From assembly GCA_014706385.1 (NCBI GenBank), contig JACGZH010000001.1:1984001-2048000 (forward strand): a DNA stretch of 64,000 bases, given 5' to 3'. Within the stretch, counting starts at the first letter, position 1. Every line of letters starts with the position of its first letter. The notes under the pieces were generated by a model. That model worked only from the letters and a program-made list of their open reading frames with translations. It searched no databases and had not been told where the DNA came from. This DNA is from Phaffia rhodozyma (Eukaryota > Basidiomycota > Tremellomycetes > Cystofilobasidiales > Mrakiaceae). Of this stretch, positions 1 through 12,095 are shown one piece after another. A program made the translations under genes and the position numbers.

Positions 1-450
1 GATGGTTCGAGGCCGAAAGTCCGAAATCCGAAGAGTCCGAACGGAGGCTACGGGAGATTCTGATAACGACAGATAAATCTGATAGGTCTGCTGGCCTTGC
101 TTCTTCGGTCTATACGAGAAAACAGAACTATGTCTCCAACCCCACTTATTGACTTGTTCCATTACACCTACTCATACATACACACAAAGCTATCGAGCGT
201 CAGTGTCCAGACCACTTTGTAGGTCAATAGAGTTGGGGAAGTGTATGTGGCAGAGATGACTCATTCGCGGTGGGTTATAAGATAAAGAAGTAAAATCGAA
301 ATCTCAACTCAAAATTGCCTGTATAAACCTGGTTGGCGCCATCTAATCAATCTCCCTCTTGTTCACTTCTACTCAAGCGCCCCTCGGATCTTGTAATCTT
401 ATTTCCCCCAAAGATAGATTTAGTAACTCGGATAGTAATATTTTGTTTCC

Positions 451-510
451 CAAAACAAAACAAAACAAAACAAAAAAACAAAACAAAAAAACAAAAAAAA
501 CAAAAAAAAC
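451..510. repeat. A-rich low-complexity tract (CAAAA units)
   Basis: This is a run of CAAAA/CAAAAAAA units downstream of the hexokinase stop codon. Short ORFs that cross it translate to Lys/Asn- or Phe-rich nonsense. The rest of 1-667 shows no convincing gene and is probably the hexokinase 3' flank. Confidence 0.8.
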
Positions 511-667
511 TTTTGAGTCTCCAGACAATCTTCGAGCGTTGTATTGACAAGATTATCTTGTTGGATCCATGGCATCTTTACATTAAACAAAACAAAAAAA
601 GAAAGAAATGCGCTACAAGAGATGACCGGAAATGTATATAAGAAAGAGATATTTATAAACACGAAAT

Positions 668-3521
668 CTAGAGGTGCTCGTAGACTGTAAGGAAGAATAG
701 GTAAAGGTCAAGTGAGCTTTCTATACCTGGCTAGGAAAAGGAGTAGCGATACAGAGAGAATCGGTGCTTACATTTGTTGTCCTTTCGGATCTTTGTCATG
801 GCCGCGATGATCGACGAACCAACTCCACTTCCGTCCTCGGCATGTCGGGTGATGATGTTTCTTTGAGATTGAAGAAAGGTTCATAAATCAAACAAAATAT
901 GATCAGTATCTTCAGCCAGACCTAACCCAAAGAGCGAAACGGAAACCAAAGAAAAGAAAATGAGGTCTCACTTTCCCTTCTCTCCAAACACGTCTACCAA
1001 TGCCGAGTGGATTCGATCGGCAAACTTGGGATACTTGTTGTACAATGAACCATCAGCACCGACGGTGCATCCAGTCTCCTGGTAACCCTTCTGGGTAACC
1101 AAAGCGGCGATTCCACAGGCAGACAATCTGGCGGCTCGAGTTCCGATGAGCTCAGCGAGCTTCTTGAAGAACACTCGCTCCTCCTGGGTGGTCTCCAATC
1201 CGAAGAAGTGAGAGAAGATACCGATGGTCATAAGGCCCTCGTCCGTGATATCACTTTTGATTTCAAAGCAGAAAGGAAGTATAGAGAACAAGAATGCTCG
1301 AGGTTAGTCGGAATCTTAAAAGCTAGAAACAGGATTATAATGATGAGAACGTACGCCTCGATAAGCGAGAGGAATGCAGTATCGAAAGCGTAGGGCTTCT
1401 CGATCTTGTAGGTGATTTGTCCCAAGAAAAGGTCTCCCTCGTCAATGAGCTCGCAAATGACCAATCGGAAGACCTCTCCAAGGTAGAGACCAGCGATCAT
1501 CTTCTCGAAAGACTATAAGGATGTTCGAGTGCGGGAAACGTTTTGATCAGCCTCACAAAACTTTTCGTTGCCCAAAACAGGAAATGAGATTTACCTGCTC
1601 TCCAGGCTTGTTGGAAGACTCGTCGATGATCACGTCGTACTTGGTTCGAGCTAATGAACCGGCAAAATTCAGAAAATAGACGCTTTTGAGTATACGTTCC
1701 GAGACACAATCTGATTATAAAAAGAAAAAAGAAAAAAGAAAAAGGAGAGAGCGCCAAGACACGTACGCAAGTAGGTGTGGTCGAAACTATCGAAAGCTCC
1801 CCACTCGCAGTTGATGGCCATCTCCTGACCGTCAGGCAAGCCGAGATCCTTGATCTTCGGGATGTTCTCGACAGTCTCCATATAGGCGGCGTTGCAACCG
1901 GTTCCGAAGATGCAGGCGATTTTAGTGTTGGGGTCGACGTAGTTGGAAGCGATCAGGGCACCAGTGGTATCGTTGATAAGGGCGGCAAGTCGGATAGGAA
2001 CCCTCTCTCGCTCGAGGGACTCTCTGAACATTCGGGCGCAATCCTGACCTTCAGTGTTAGGTGCACCGAAACCCTTGGTCCATCTAATGAGCTCTCCGTG
2101 GTCAATCTTGTTCTGGAGACACGGGTAAGAGAAAGTGAAACCCAAAACGAGATCTGTACTCTGTCCCTCCTCGACGCCGAGGTTATCTCGGAGGAAAGCC
2201 TTGACGCATTGAGCGCAGAAGTCGAATCTATTTAGATTACCGAGTCGCGCGCGAAGGTCATGAGCTTTGTCCTTGAAGTGGTACTAGGGGCAGTAAAGAG
2301 CACGTACAGCTTCGTTCCATCCTCCTGCTTCTGCTCCTCCGTCAATCGGTACTTGGTCTGGGTGATCTCGAATTTGCCCTCTCCCTGGAGAGTAACGAAG
2401 CACACTCGAAGGTTGGTTCCTCCGAGGTCGACGGCAATGTAGTCGCCAATCTCCTTTCCGGTGGGGTACTAGAGAGATGCCGGCAACCAAAGATCAGTGT
2501 TCTGTAATTTCAAACCTGATGGATCAAGAGTGAGGTCAAGAGACGTACTCCGAAGACGTAAGCGGGTACTGTAGGGCATCAGGATAAGATGAATTGAACA
2601 AGGTTAATGGTCATTCTTCTGAAGTCAAAGAGGTAGTATATACATACACATAGGCTAAGAAAGTTCCAAATTGATAAAGAGACATATTCAGTATAACTCT
2701 AGCTTTCAACTTTGACAAGGCAAGAATGAGCTGGATACGTACGACGGTGTTTCCGTTCTTGCCCAATCCCTTGGCGAAAGTCTCCAAGAGACCTCCCACA
2801 ATCGTCTTCATCCTGTTGGGCTTGACGGTGAAGAGAGCCTCATACTGAAGCCGTTTGAAACAGACATATAGTTTGGATCTACGTCAGATGTCTGGTGCCA
2901 AGACTGGATGGGTCGACTGAAGAGCACAGGTGACAGCAGAATAGATAGAACCAATGAACGAAAGTGTTACTGACCTTTCGGAGGTGAGCATCGATGCTCT
3001 CCTGGCTCAAGTGAGGAAGAGCGGATCCGTTGTTGCTCTTTGTAGATTCAAGTTCAGGATGAGAGGTGATGACAAGCCGGTCCGAATGAATATATAGTAC
3101 GGGTTACGTGCAATAAATAAGAGGCAGCATGGGTCGTTGAGGGTGTGATGAGAAGAATTTGAGTGCCGAGGAAAGTTGGTGGATACCGGGTATCGAATTA
3201 ATCAATCACGTGAGATGAAGAAGAGTATGTGATGGTGGAGCGTTCACAGACGAGATGGAAGCAATGATAAGCACATGTACATCACAACAATGTTGAACGG
3301 CAAAGATATACGGAAGAGATGGTCGCTGTAGAGTAGCGTTGTGCAAACGAAGACTACAGGTTTCATGGACAGAAAAGGAAAAGACAAGAAGAAAAAAATG
3401 GACGAGCGACAACTCAATGAAGAGAGATTACAATGACGAAACACGTACCCTAGTGTAGAGAGCCTGCTGTCCATCGTGGGCAGGCTCGGTAGGCCTATGG
3501 GGAGTAGTAGCTCCAGACATG
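668..3521 (-). CDS. HXK: Hexokinase
   Basis: ATP-dependent hexose phosphorylation, the cytosolic entry step of glycolysis. The start is ATG at 3521 (MSGATTPHRPTEP). Exons run leftward. The phosphate-binding segment VDLGGTNLRV lies near 2410-2440, followed by the substrate-region segments GFTFSYPC and TKGFGAPNTEGQD and the catalytic-Asp motif LINDTTGALIAS (about 1930-1990). Further on are FGTGCNAAYME and NCEWGAFD, then the C-terminal adenosine-binding EDGSGVGSS (about 800-830). The last exons must be joined through short introns: the open frame that stops at 968 actually splices (GGAAA then GTGAGA) to the exon at about 785-850. That exon splices to a final exon reading FYEHL and TAG at 668-670. 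One exon is only 20 nt (2549-2568, PAYVFG). The gene is divergent from uL14m. Paralogue identity (HXK1, HXK2 or glucokinase-like) cannot be fixed here, but the sequence is hexokinase-type. Confidence 0.95.
2549..2568 (-). other. 20-nt microexon of hexokinase
   Basis: CTACAG precedes and GTACGT follows this segment on the minus strand. With one base from the upstream exon it reads LPAYVFG and joins in phase to YPTGKE of the next exon. This restores the family-typical segment just before the VDLGGTNLRV exon. Without it the hexokinase frame does not close. Confidence 0.75.
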
Positions 3522-3740
3522 ATCAACGAGTGAGTGAGTGTGTAAGTAAGTGTTTGAGTATGTGAGCAGGAGGTTAATTGTGTGTGATGGTAAGAGGAGC
3601 AGAGAAGAGAAAGAATCCGTTTGAAGGCTCCAAAATAAAGAGAAAAAGATCAGAACGGAACGAGTAAGAAAAGAGGGGAAGGAAAGAGAAAGGAGGAAAA
3701 AAAAATGGGAGTAGGCGGCTGGCCGCGGGTGCGGTCATCA

Positions 3741-3756
3741 TTTTTTTAATGTGGGG
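3741..3756 (+). promoter_or_regulatory. Possible Mig1/CreA-type site between hexokinase and uL14m
   Basis: The T/A-rich stretch TTTTTTTAAT is followed directly by GTGGGG. This fits the classical Mig1 pattern of an AT box plus SYGGGG. It lies about 220 bp upstream of both start codons in a 452-bp divergent intergenic region (3522-3973). The match is by eye to a short consensus, so it is only a candidate. Nothing else in the intergenic region stands out except A/G- and C/T-rich stretches. Confidence 0.3.
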
Positions 3757-3973
3757 AATCCCGCATATTCGCGCAGCTGCCGCTCTCGATCATTTTACTT
3801 GCCGCTCGGACCGTGGTGACGATCAGGGGGTCGTAACCGTACCTGGTGCCTGTGGTTACGTTTACACACACTCGCTCTCTGTGGACTGTGAACTCGCCGG
3901 TCCTTATTTCCTTACTTACTTCCTTCCTTCACTTTGTTCCATTTTACAGTACCTCACTTATCGTTTATTGAAT

Positions 3974-4876
3974 ATGTTAGGACTCCGTGCAAAATGTGTG
4001 GTAAGTCGGGATGTCTTTTCTGATTCGGGTGGGTTGCACAAGTATCTGTTTAATCCTCATTGTATCTTGGTAAACGCCTTCTCTTCTTTCCTTCCAGGTT
4101 GCTGACAACTCGGGAGCACTCATCGCGACAATCATCGATGTTATGGGTCGACCCGCAAAGGCTCTTGGCAAAATCGGTGAGTCTCTTTTCTTTCAGATAC
4201 ACTTTCCTTTTGAAGATACGGTCCATTCCTATCTACCTCTGCCTCTATCTCTCCTTTTCTCTCTTCAAAGATGACCTCAGTCGCTCATACTCTTTTACTA
4301 CAATCAGGTGACGAGGTTACCGTCGTGGTCGAGCGAGCAAAGCCGATAGCAGTGTTGCCAAAGGATTCTCCTGCCCACGTCGTCAACGCCCAGACTCAGA
4401 AGGTTCGAAGAGGAGATGTTAAGCGAGCTGTCATCGTCCGGTCTGTCCCCTGTTTTCGTCTCTTGTTCGAACTTGTCTTGGGAGGAGTCGAGTCTCCTTT
4501 TTTTCATTCTCTATTCGACTTGCTGATTGCGTTTCACGTTTGCCTTTGGAATCTCATCTACCTCTGCTCGTACAAAATATCATCAAATCTCGATTGTTCT
4601 TGCACGACGATGACCACGATTTAGAACCCGAAAACCGATCCAACGTCCAGATGGTCGATCCATCCGATTCGACGATAACGCATGTGTGCTTTTGAACCAG
4701 AAAGGAGATATGATTGGTACGCGAGTGACCGGTATCGTTGCTGCCGAGTTGAGGAGGAGCGGTCGATGGGGTAAAGTCATGAGTTTATCACCCAAGGTAT
4801 GCTTGTTTCCCTTCTATCCTGTTGTCTTTTCGCGCATGAGATTCTCTTTCATGCCCAACAGGAGACGAGCGCATAA
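3974..4876 (+). CDS. MRPL38: Mitochondrial large-subunit ribosomal protein uL14m
   Basis: This is the bacterial-type L14 protein of the mitochondrial ribosome, which binds 23S-like rRNA near the subunit interface. Five exons give a clean protein: 3974-4000 (MLGLRAKCV), 4098-4176 (VADNSGALIATIIDVMGR), 4308-4440 (GDEVTVVVERAKP to VKRAVIVR), 4625-4796 (TRKPIQRPDGRSIRF, DDNACVLLNQKGDMIGTRV, GKVMSLSPK) and 4862-4876 (ETSA, stop). The signature ADNSGA near the N-terminus and KRAVIVRTRKPIQRPDG are typical of L14. The very short N-terminus and length near 140 residues match mitochondrial uL14 rather than the cytosolic RPL23, which has a longer N-terminal extension. The symbol follows the yeast name. 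First and last exons are 27 and 15 nt. Confidence 0.93.
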
Positions 4877-5745
4877 AGGAGGGTCAGACAAGAGCTGTTG
4901 GACTGATTGATATCATTTTCTTTCACTTTTTTTTTTTTTTGGTAAAACTCATCCTTCAGGTTATATAATCTCTCTCTTCCTGTCCTCCCCAAAAAAAGAA
5001 ACGAGATAATCAATGATAAACAATCTGCCATAACCGATCATCTTCGCCTTCCTTCTTTGCCCTTGGAGTGCATGAGTCTTGTCTCTTTAGAACTAAAACT
5101 CGATGAAACAAGCCAGTATCGTTACAAGATGGAAAAGGACCGGACTGGAAAGGTACAGACAGAAAGAAAGAAAGAAGAAAGAAACAAGAAAGGAAAAAAG
5201 ACACAAGTGTAGTCTTGAGATGGGGAAGCGTTTCTGGGATCATTCGCACGCATATACTTCCGAATGACTACCGAGTTGGGGTTGTGATAGGGTTATCTTG
5301 ATAGATCAGGGCTTAGATTCACATTCGTTTTACGTATGTCTCTCATCCCCTGATTCTCTCAGCGGCTAGAATCATGAAAGAGCAATACCCTGTCTATCGG
5401 TTGACACCCCGATGATCGGTGTGTATCGAGTAAGGCTACGTCAATCAGATCGATTCTTAAGACGTTCTCAAGGTAACAAATATACATTTGAAAAATTGAA
5501 CAGAAGAGACTGGTCGGTTTTGTTAGCTAGTCATTTGATCCGTGTTTGACGAACTAGAGTGAGAGAGAAGAAAATACACAGAGGGACATGGACTAAAGAA
5601 AAGGAAAAGGAGAAAGGAGAGGACAAGTATGGAACAGATGGGTGGATCCAGAGGAAGGGAGAAACTCCGAAAAGACTAGGAGAGTCGTTTCCATAAACGA
5701 AAAGTACAACACAGAACGCTTCTTCTGCTTTTTTTTTCTCTTTAT
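4877..5745. other. Convergent intergenic region without a recognised gene
   Basis: This region between uL14m and the sterol-transfer gene holds a poly-T run near 4925-4940 and A/G-rich stretches (about 5155-5205 and 5565-5630). Short open frames are low-complexity and have no family resemblance. It probably contains the two 3' UTRs. Confidence 0.6.
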
Positions 5746-8417
5746 TTATTCCTGAGATTTTGCCGTAAAGATGGACACTCCTGCCTTCTCCAATGAGGCT
5801 TTGATGGTGGTCAACTCGTGCTCGACCTTCTGCAATCTTTCCAAACTACCGAACGCGTTTGGAGACACCTTGAACCCGGCGGTCGCCAAGGGCACGGTTG
5901 AAGCTACCCTCGGACCGGCCCGACCTCTAGAAAACAGATAGTACAGGTTGAACAGGAGAGAAAACACAAGGAGCACGGCGAGAGCCAATTTGACAGGATC
6001 CTCCAGCATAGAATTCAGCTGGTCAGCCGCAAACGATTCTGATTTTTTGGACGCAGAGGAAGAACCAACAGCCGGGGAGTGAGCAGGCTTGCCAACGTCT
6101 CGGTTGGGAGTGGCGGTAGGGACAGCGGCAGAGGTCTTGGCAGGAGCAGTTTTGATAGACATATCGTCGTCGTCATCATCTCCTTGACCAGAACCGAGTC
6201 CAAACTGTGCAGGATCTTTCTTAATTGCATCCTTCGTCGCATCGGCTAGAGTTTTGTTATAAGTCGTTTGACCCTCGATAGAGGAAGAGTTGATGATAGC
6301 TACATATGTCATTCGGAAGAAATCGCGGATACCAGTTCAAGATATCAGATATCAGATATCAACAAATATAAGATAGGCAGACGTACATTTGATCATGCTT
6401 CTTCCGGACCATTCAACTCGGGATGACGCCTTCATCCGGCACCCACCCTTGGGAGGTCCCTCCCAGGCCAACGTAGTCAATGAGTGGACCTCAAAGCTGT
6501 CAATATCGAGCCAGTTCGATCGTCAGTGATCTTGTCATCGATGCGCTAAGACAAGGAAGACAATCAAATTCGCACCTCTTGCCAGAAGGAATATCAGGCG
6601 TCCGAGTGATCGTGGTGATTCCGTACCACGAATCAGCATCCTCATTGATCTGGGTGTGTGATAAGTCATTCAAACCGTAGCAATAGAAGGACAAAACAAA
6701 TGTATTGAGCGACAAAAGAGGTCAGAACAAATCAACTAGCTTTCGGATAGAAAGTCAGACGAGTTACGAACGATCTCATCAGAAAAATAGCAGATCACAC
6801 TCGAAGGTCCGATCTTGCCTGACAGGGGTTTAACGTAAGAGTAGTCTCTCTTATTGTTCACCCAAGGAGCAATCTTGATGTCTGTAGTTGTCAAACGCCG
6901 TATCATCGAGATGAGTAATGCATAGTATAAAACTGGAAAGTGACGAATAAAGACGAGACACACCTGTGAATCCCAAACCTTCCCAGACCTTTCGAGTAAA
7001 CTCTTCAGATTTGTATAGCAAATCCCAAATCTTCTGGGGAGTGGTCGCAAACCTGACGTCCAACGCATCTTCCTCCATGTGCGGTCTTCCAGGTTGGGTG
7101 GCAGCGTGCATCTGACCTGGCACGATTTCTCCAGATTTGGTCTTTGGCTTTCCGCCGGCCTGGACGTCAGAGCCATTGGTGGGCGTCCGAGTGTTCATTT
7201 CATCGGCATAGGCCTGGGCTGGGTTGTTGTTGGATGAACCAGGAGCGGGCCGAGCGAAGGTGGTTCCTGCAGGAGCGGTCGCAAAAGAAGGCGCTTTCGA
7301 GCTACCAGAGCCTGTCGAGTTCACAGATGAGATAGAAGATGATCGATCCCGGGTCTCTACTTCAGGATTCCTAGCGGCAAACGCCGCAAACGCCTCTGGA
7401 GCTTGAGTCTTCCATGCTGTAGTCAGAATTTCGAGGGTGCTGTCTCGAGTGGGAAGGGTAGAGAAGACCGTCTGATTTGTACCCAGATACAGAGAAACAC
7501 CAGCTCGTTAGCACATCTGATTAGAGAACACGGATGAGGAGTGGCAATACATGACGAATCAGAATCACTCACAGTCTCTCCGTCATGAACGATCTCTATC
7601 GCGTTGGGAATGATCAAGGCGGTCATTTTGGGAGACACCTCTGTGACTGATGTTAATGGGAAGTGAACCTAATTGAGTCCGAACGCAAGACCGACGGCAC
7701 CGTAAAAGATCAGCAACCGACAAAGAACACAAGTAGATTATCGCACATACTTTGGTCTTAAACCCTAAGATGTTGCTCTTGAAGGCGACCGACCGGGACG
7801 AGATATATATCCGCCCATGAATCCTGATGGTAGACGGAGAGACGAAACAAACAGAGAGATGAACAGATGATGAGATTTTTTTTTCCTGTTCTTGGCTAAA
7901 CACGCGCAGCTCTAGCAACCTACAAGATATCTTTACTGATGGCACATCCATGAGCTTTATAGGGAACAGAAAGGATATTTAACGAACAGACACATGCGAA
8001 CAGTGTTTAGCGCTCTGGCCGAATGCAGAAAGAGAAGAAATGTTTGCAAGTATAGAGTGGAAACGGATTCTTACTGTCAAGCAGCTCTTCGTCATCCAGA
8101 AGATCAAATGTGCTCCTCCACTCTTTGTCCCTCTTTGGTTTGATGTCGCTCGCGATGGACGTCAAGCTGATATCACTTGAGGCACTGAGGACTCTGTTGA
8201 GCTCATGACCTTCTGGATGTTCAGCAGAGTGCTCGGATAGAGAATTCGCAGACGTCGCTACCAAGGTTTCATGAGGGTCAGCGAGCTCTCTAGTCGGGGT
8301 TGGAGTGTCGTACGAGATGACGGGCGCAGATGCTGGTGGTTGATAGACGATGTCCTTGGCCGGAAGCACGGCCGATTCTGTGGTGACGGTAGTGGCAATA
8401 TAGGTCTCGTTCGACAT
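5746..8417 (-). CDS. GRAM and VASt domain sterol-transfer protein (LAM/GRAMD1 family)
   Basis: This is likely an ER-anchored lipid-transfer protein that moves sterols at membrane contact sites. The N-terminus (MSNETYIATTVTTES) is about 130 residues of Ser/Thr-rich disorder, followed by STFDLLDDEELL. A GRAM domain follows around 7420-7830 (GRIYISSRSVAFKSNILGF, TALIIPNAIEIVHDGETV). After a Gly/Ser/Pro linker comes a VASt domain around 6400-7060 (DVRFATTPQKIWDLLY, WEGLGFT, RDYSYVKPL, DADSWYGITTITRTPDIPS). The C-terminal exon has an acidic run (GDDDDDD), one predicted membrane segment (LALAVLLVFSLLFNLYYLF) and a short coiled-coil-like tail (LERLQKVEHELTTIKASLEK). This order matches fungal Lam5/Lam6-type proteins with GRAM, VASt and TM. 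An in-frame upstream start at 8471 (MNLSDISSSRH) is possible and would add 18 residues. Divergent from the GT90 gene. Confidence 0.85.
6341..6361. repeat. Three tandem copies of GATATCA in an intron
   Basis: Three perfect 7-nt copies lie in an intron of the GRAM/VASt gene. The sequence is palindromic in part (GATATC) and looks like a simple short repeat. Confidence 0.7.
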
Positions 8418-8854
8418 GATAGATTTTGACGCTTGACTGTGACGACTTGAGGATATATCCGAAAGATTCAAGAGATGAATTTGATAGTAAACGATAGAAT
8501 AGAGTTGGATAAAGTCAATCAGAAAGAAGAAGGATGTATTCGTATGCTTCTCTTTCGTAAGTTCTTTCGTCCGACCAAAGAGAAAAGGACGAGCTCCAGG
8601 CTAATAATAAGAGTAAGCATCATCAGTTGCAACTCACCTATGTCGTCATAGAGGCCCAGGCCGGCCGGACTCCAGTTAGGCGACACGTGCATTTTGATTA
8701 CGTAATTAAAGACCCGCGCTATTGCCTTGGTTTCTTCACAACGTTCGACCCGAGTGTTTCTACCCCGTTGTTGATTCTGGGTGCTTTCGTATCCACCGTA
8801 TTCTTTTCTTCTTCTTTTTTTCCATCTTCGCTTGCCTCTGAGCATACTGTAGAC
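8418..8854. promoter_or_regulatory. Divergent intergenic region, GRAM/VASt and GT90 genes
   Basis: This 437-bp spacer between two divergent start codons presumably carries both promoters. It includes a C/T-rich stretch just before the GT90 start (about 8795-8835), as seen before other genes in the window. I see no distinct operator. Confidence 0.5.
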
Positions 8855-11828
8855 ATGCTTCTGTTGAGACCGAGGCTGCCTAGGAGGTTTGCAACTCTTA
8901 TGCTGCCCTTTATGCTTTTCTTTTTGGTCAGTTCGAAGCCTTACGTCTCTGCCGAGCCCGCCGACCTGGTAAAGCTCGTTTTGATGCTAATCATGATCCT
9001 TGTTTGACACTCAATACAGCTCCTCATCCTTCCTCTCAATAGAAGATCTGGTCAGTGTTCTCGGTTCTCTTCTGCTATCTGGTTGGTCTGGTCTGGTATC
9101 TGACGTTCTCTTGGTTTCCATATAACGAACGATCAGACATCCTTCTGGAAGAAGTAGAAGAAGCTCTCGTACGGTTCTTGATCATGTTCTCTAGACTCTT
9201 TTTAACGTTTATCCGATGATCCGGCTGTACACCAGATCTGATTTCCTGCTCTTTCCTTCCACAACTGAACCCTCACAGCATATTCCTCACCTCCATCTTG
9301 ATGTGTCTACCAAAGAATCCGCATCTTCAGCCCCTATCGTTGTCAAGCCGGTCCAGAAACGCCCACTGGATGCTCTTTCGATCCCTTCATACAAACGAGA
9401 GAATGGCATTTTATACGTGGCCGACAAAGATTTAAAAGACGGGATCCACCCGATAGAGGTTCTCATCTCTGTATGTGTTACTGTCTTATTCATGATTGAG
9501 AGTCATAGAGGCTGGCATAGATCTTCTCGATGACTGACTTCTCCGCGCTCTGCCTATACAACGCGCCTGGTGCCATTCAGGAGGCAAAAGAGCAGGCAAA
9601 GATTCAGCAGTCCAAGATACCGACGACGCTAGCCGGAGCTATAGAACTGTATTCTGAGCTCAACGGAGGAGCATTACCACCTAAAGGGTTTGAAGCCTGG
9701 TCAGTGAGGGCACATATGTGTCGTCGCACGACAGAACAGCTTTGACTTATAGATCGGGTTCTTGACTTTACCGCCTCTGTCTCTGCGCTCTCTAGGTTCG
9801 AATTTTGCATCGAGTATGACCTCAAGCCTTGGCCACACTCGACAGCCTATAATTCTGTGCTTCCCTTCTTGAGCGTAGAAGGAAAGACGTTAAGAGAGAA
9901 TGTGAAGGCTCTTAAAGGCATGCTTGGAATCTCCACATTCCAGATTCGGTAAGTCTTGGTCTCTGGTCAGCTTTGAGATCAGTCAGCATATAACTTATAT
10001 CGTATGGCTTGGGATGGCTCAATCTGTTCTTCAGAAAAGGCGCTATCTCCGAGGAAGTCAGCTCTGTGAAAGAACATCAGAAGAAGTCTTCGTGAGTTTT
10101 CGGCCATCTTTATCTAACGAAGCTGTAACGATGCTAATCCATTCATATATTTCCTCTTGTTGGAACTTCAAGTTCACTCTCTCTTCTTCTTCAACCTATC
10201 GCCCATCTACTGCCCGACCTCGACCTTTACTTCAACCTACTCGATCAACCCACCCTGGCAATTTCCGAGAGCGTCTTGGAGAAAGCAAAGGCTTTGGGAA
10301 GGGCAGGCAAGACATGGAAAAAATCCGAGCTTGACAAGGTGCTTCAACCTGAAACATCGAAGAAGACTCACTGGTCAGATCTCTGCAAGACCACTCAGGC
10401 CGAAGAATCGCCAACGCTCAGATCATTCATCTATGACGAATCCCAGACCAGATCGCCTTGTACACATCCTTCACTCTTTCAACTTCACGGTCACTACCTC
10501 CCTCCACCGCCTTCGTCAAACTTGCCGTTATTTACTCCTGTTATCTCACCCTACAGTGCTGCGCTCTCACCTACCTTACTTGGTATTCCGCTTTCAAGTT
10601 TGAATGCGACGCTACCCCATACGACGTTCCTCAAAAAGACCGACAAACGAGTCATCTGGCGAGGGGCAACGACAGGGATCTGGCATGATGGTTTTGTCGA
10701 TTGGAGAAAGAGTCAGCGAGAGCGGCTTGTATTCTTCGGAGGTCAGAAAGCAAAGAAGGACGTTGGAGATGAGTCAGGAGGGGACGAACAAAATGGGAGG
10801 CCGAAAGAGGACTCTGAGGCCAAAGACAATGAAGACGAAGACGAAGATGATGGAGAGATGGAAGAGGTTTTGGTCGTCAGAGGGGGAAGAGTGCTCAAAG
10901 AAAAGACCAAGAGAGAGCTCATGGAGGATTGGTTGGATCTCGGTTTTGTAGGCAGTCCAACAAGATGCGTCGAAGCAGACGGCACAGCACGTTTTCTTTG
11001 CTTTATATTTAATCTTTTTCACATTCCCCATAGCTGATATGCTTATACTTCATCATCGGCTTTGTGTTCTTCTTCTCTTCGTGGTTGGATGATCTTGTGA
11101 TACAGTGTGCGGAGATGTCGAACATGTTCAACTTTAGGAGCAAGATCGAACCGCTCAAAGCGTCAAAATTCAGATACCAACTCGATGTCGACGGAGACGG
11201 GGCATCCACCCGATTCCGAAGGTTACTCACCTCGGGCAGTGCGGTATTCAAGAGTACCGTCTTCAACGAATGGTTCTCGTCAGTCTAGTGTCCTTCTGAT
11301 ATTTCTATTTGTCCTTGGCAAAGTCCGCCATTTGAATTGCTGGCTAATCTTGCGATCGGTGAAAACGCGCCGATGCTTCCAAACAGTGATACCATCATCC
11401 CCTGGTACCACTACGTGCCCGTTCAAGTCTCCTACTCTGATCTCTTGTATGTCTTCATCTTACACCTTGACAGTTCGCGCTAGCATTACCACTGATGTTC
11501 GGAGGCATGCGCATGTTTACATATATAGTGACATAACATCATTCTTCGAAGGAGTCTCGGGGTCAGAAGGCCAATTCGATTTGGCGGAGGAGATTGCCCA
11601 TAACGGCAGAGAATTTGCGATCTCGAGGTGGGGTTGGAAAGATATGCAAGCATATGTATGTTGTCTCTTCTTTTCTCTTTCTTGTCAACAGATGTTCCTT
11701 TCATATCAATCTGGGAAGCAATCATGACTGATATCAGGATTCGTTCGTCATAGCTGCTATTGTTGTTGTTAGAATATAATCGAGCGCTCAGCGATGATAG
11801 AGCTGCGGCCAGTTTCAGGACTCTATAG
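8855..11828 (+). CDS. GT90 family glycosyltransferase (CAP10-like), type II membrane protein
   Basis: Probably a Golgi glycosyltransferase related to Cryptococcus Cap10/Cxt1 xylosyltransferases; the donor sugar is not determinable. The N-terminus (MLLLRPRLPRRF) is basic, followed by a hydrophobic signal-anchor (LMLPFMLFFLV). Exons then give PKGFEAWFEFCIEYDLKPW (9640-9820), HLLPDLDLYFNLLDQPTLA (10200-10260), the family motif WRGATTG (about 10660), and WRKSQRERLV. A Glu/Asp-rich insertion of about 40 residues (10755-10880) follows. Next are SPTRCVEADGT, KASKFRYQLDVDGDGASTRF (11150-11215), RRLLTSGSAVFKSTVFNEWF, IIPWYHYVPVQVSYSDL and SRWGWKDMQAY. The last exon reads LLEYNRALSDDRAAASF, then RTL and TAG. 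All junctions are canonical except the one after EADGT (about 10986-11105), which keeps frame only with a GC-AG intron. Family assignment is firm. Confidence 0.9.
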
Positions 11829-12095
11829 GGAATCAAATGTTCTTCTTGGGAAACTCTCTTCTTGATATCTAGATGTTATATATGTTGTACTTTATATAGT
11901 TCTCTTTCTCGTCTTCGTCAACGGAAAGATTGATGTCACGAATGTTGAGTGTTGAGATATTGAAAACCCAGTTATAACTGCTCGATGACGGCAACTTCGG
12001 CTTAGACCGAGTCGGAGATCATTCAGTTTCAAATCCCTGTTAACACTGACTCAAAACCTTCATCTTCATCATCAGCCGCTATTGATACCATCGAC

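Noticed and set aside
1777..2235. 152-codon plus-strand open frame inside hexokinase
   Set aside because: It is antisense to conserved hexokinase exons and reflects codon bias, with no family resemblance of its own.
3974..4876. Cytosolic RPL23 as an alternative for the L14-type gene
   Set aside because: The short N-terminus and the ADNSGALIATIIDVMG and TRKPIQRPDG pattern fit mitochondrial uL14m better.
8855..11828. Initial idea that this gene was CLPTM1-like because of its N-terminal hydrophobic segment and exon pattern
   Set aside because: WRGATTG, DVDGDGASTRF, YHYVPVQVSYSDL and the C-terminal helix identify it as GT90/CAP10-like.
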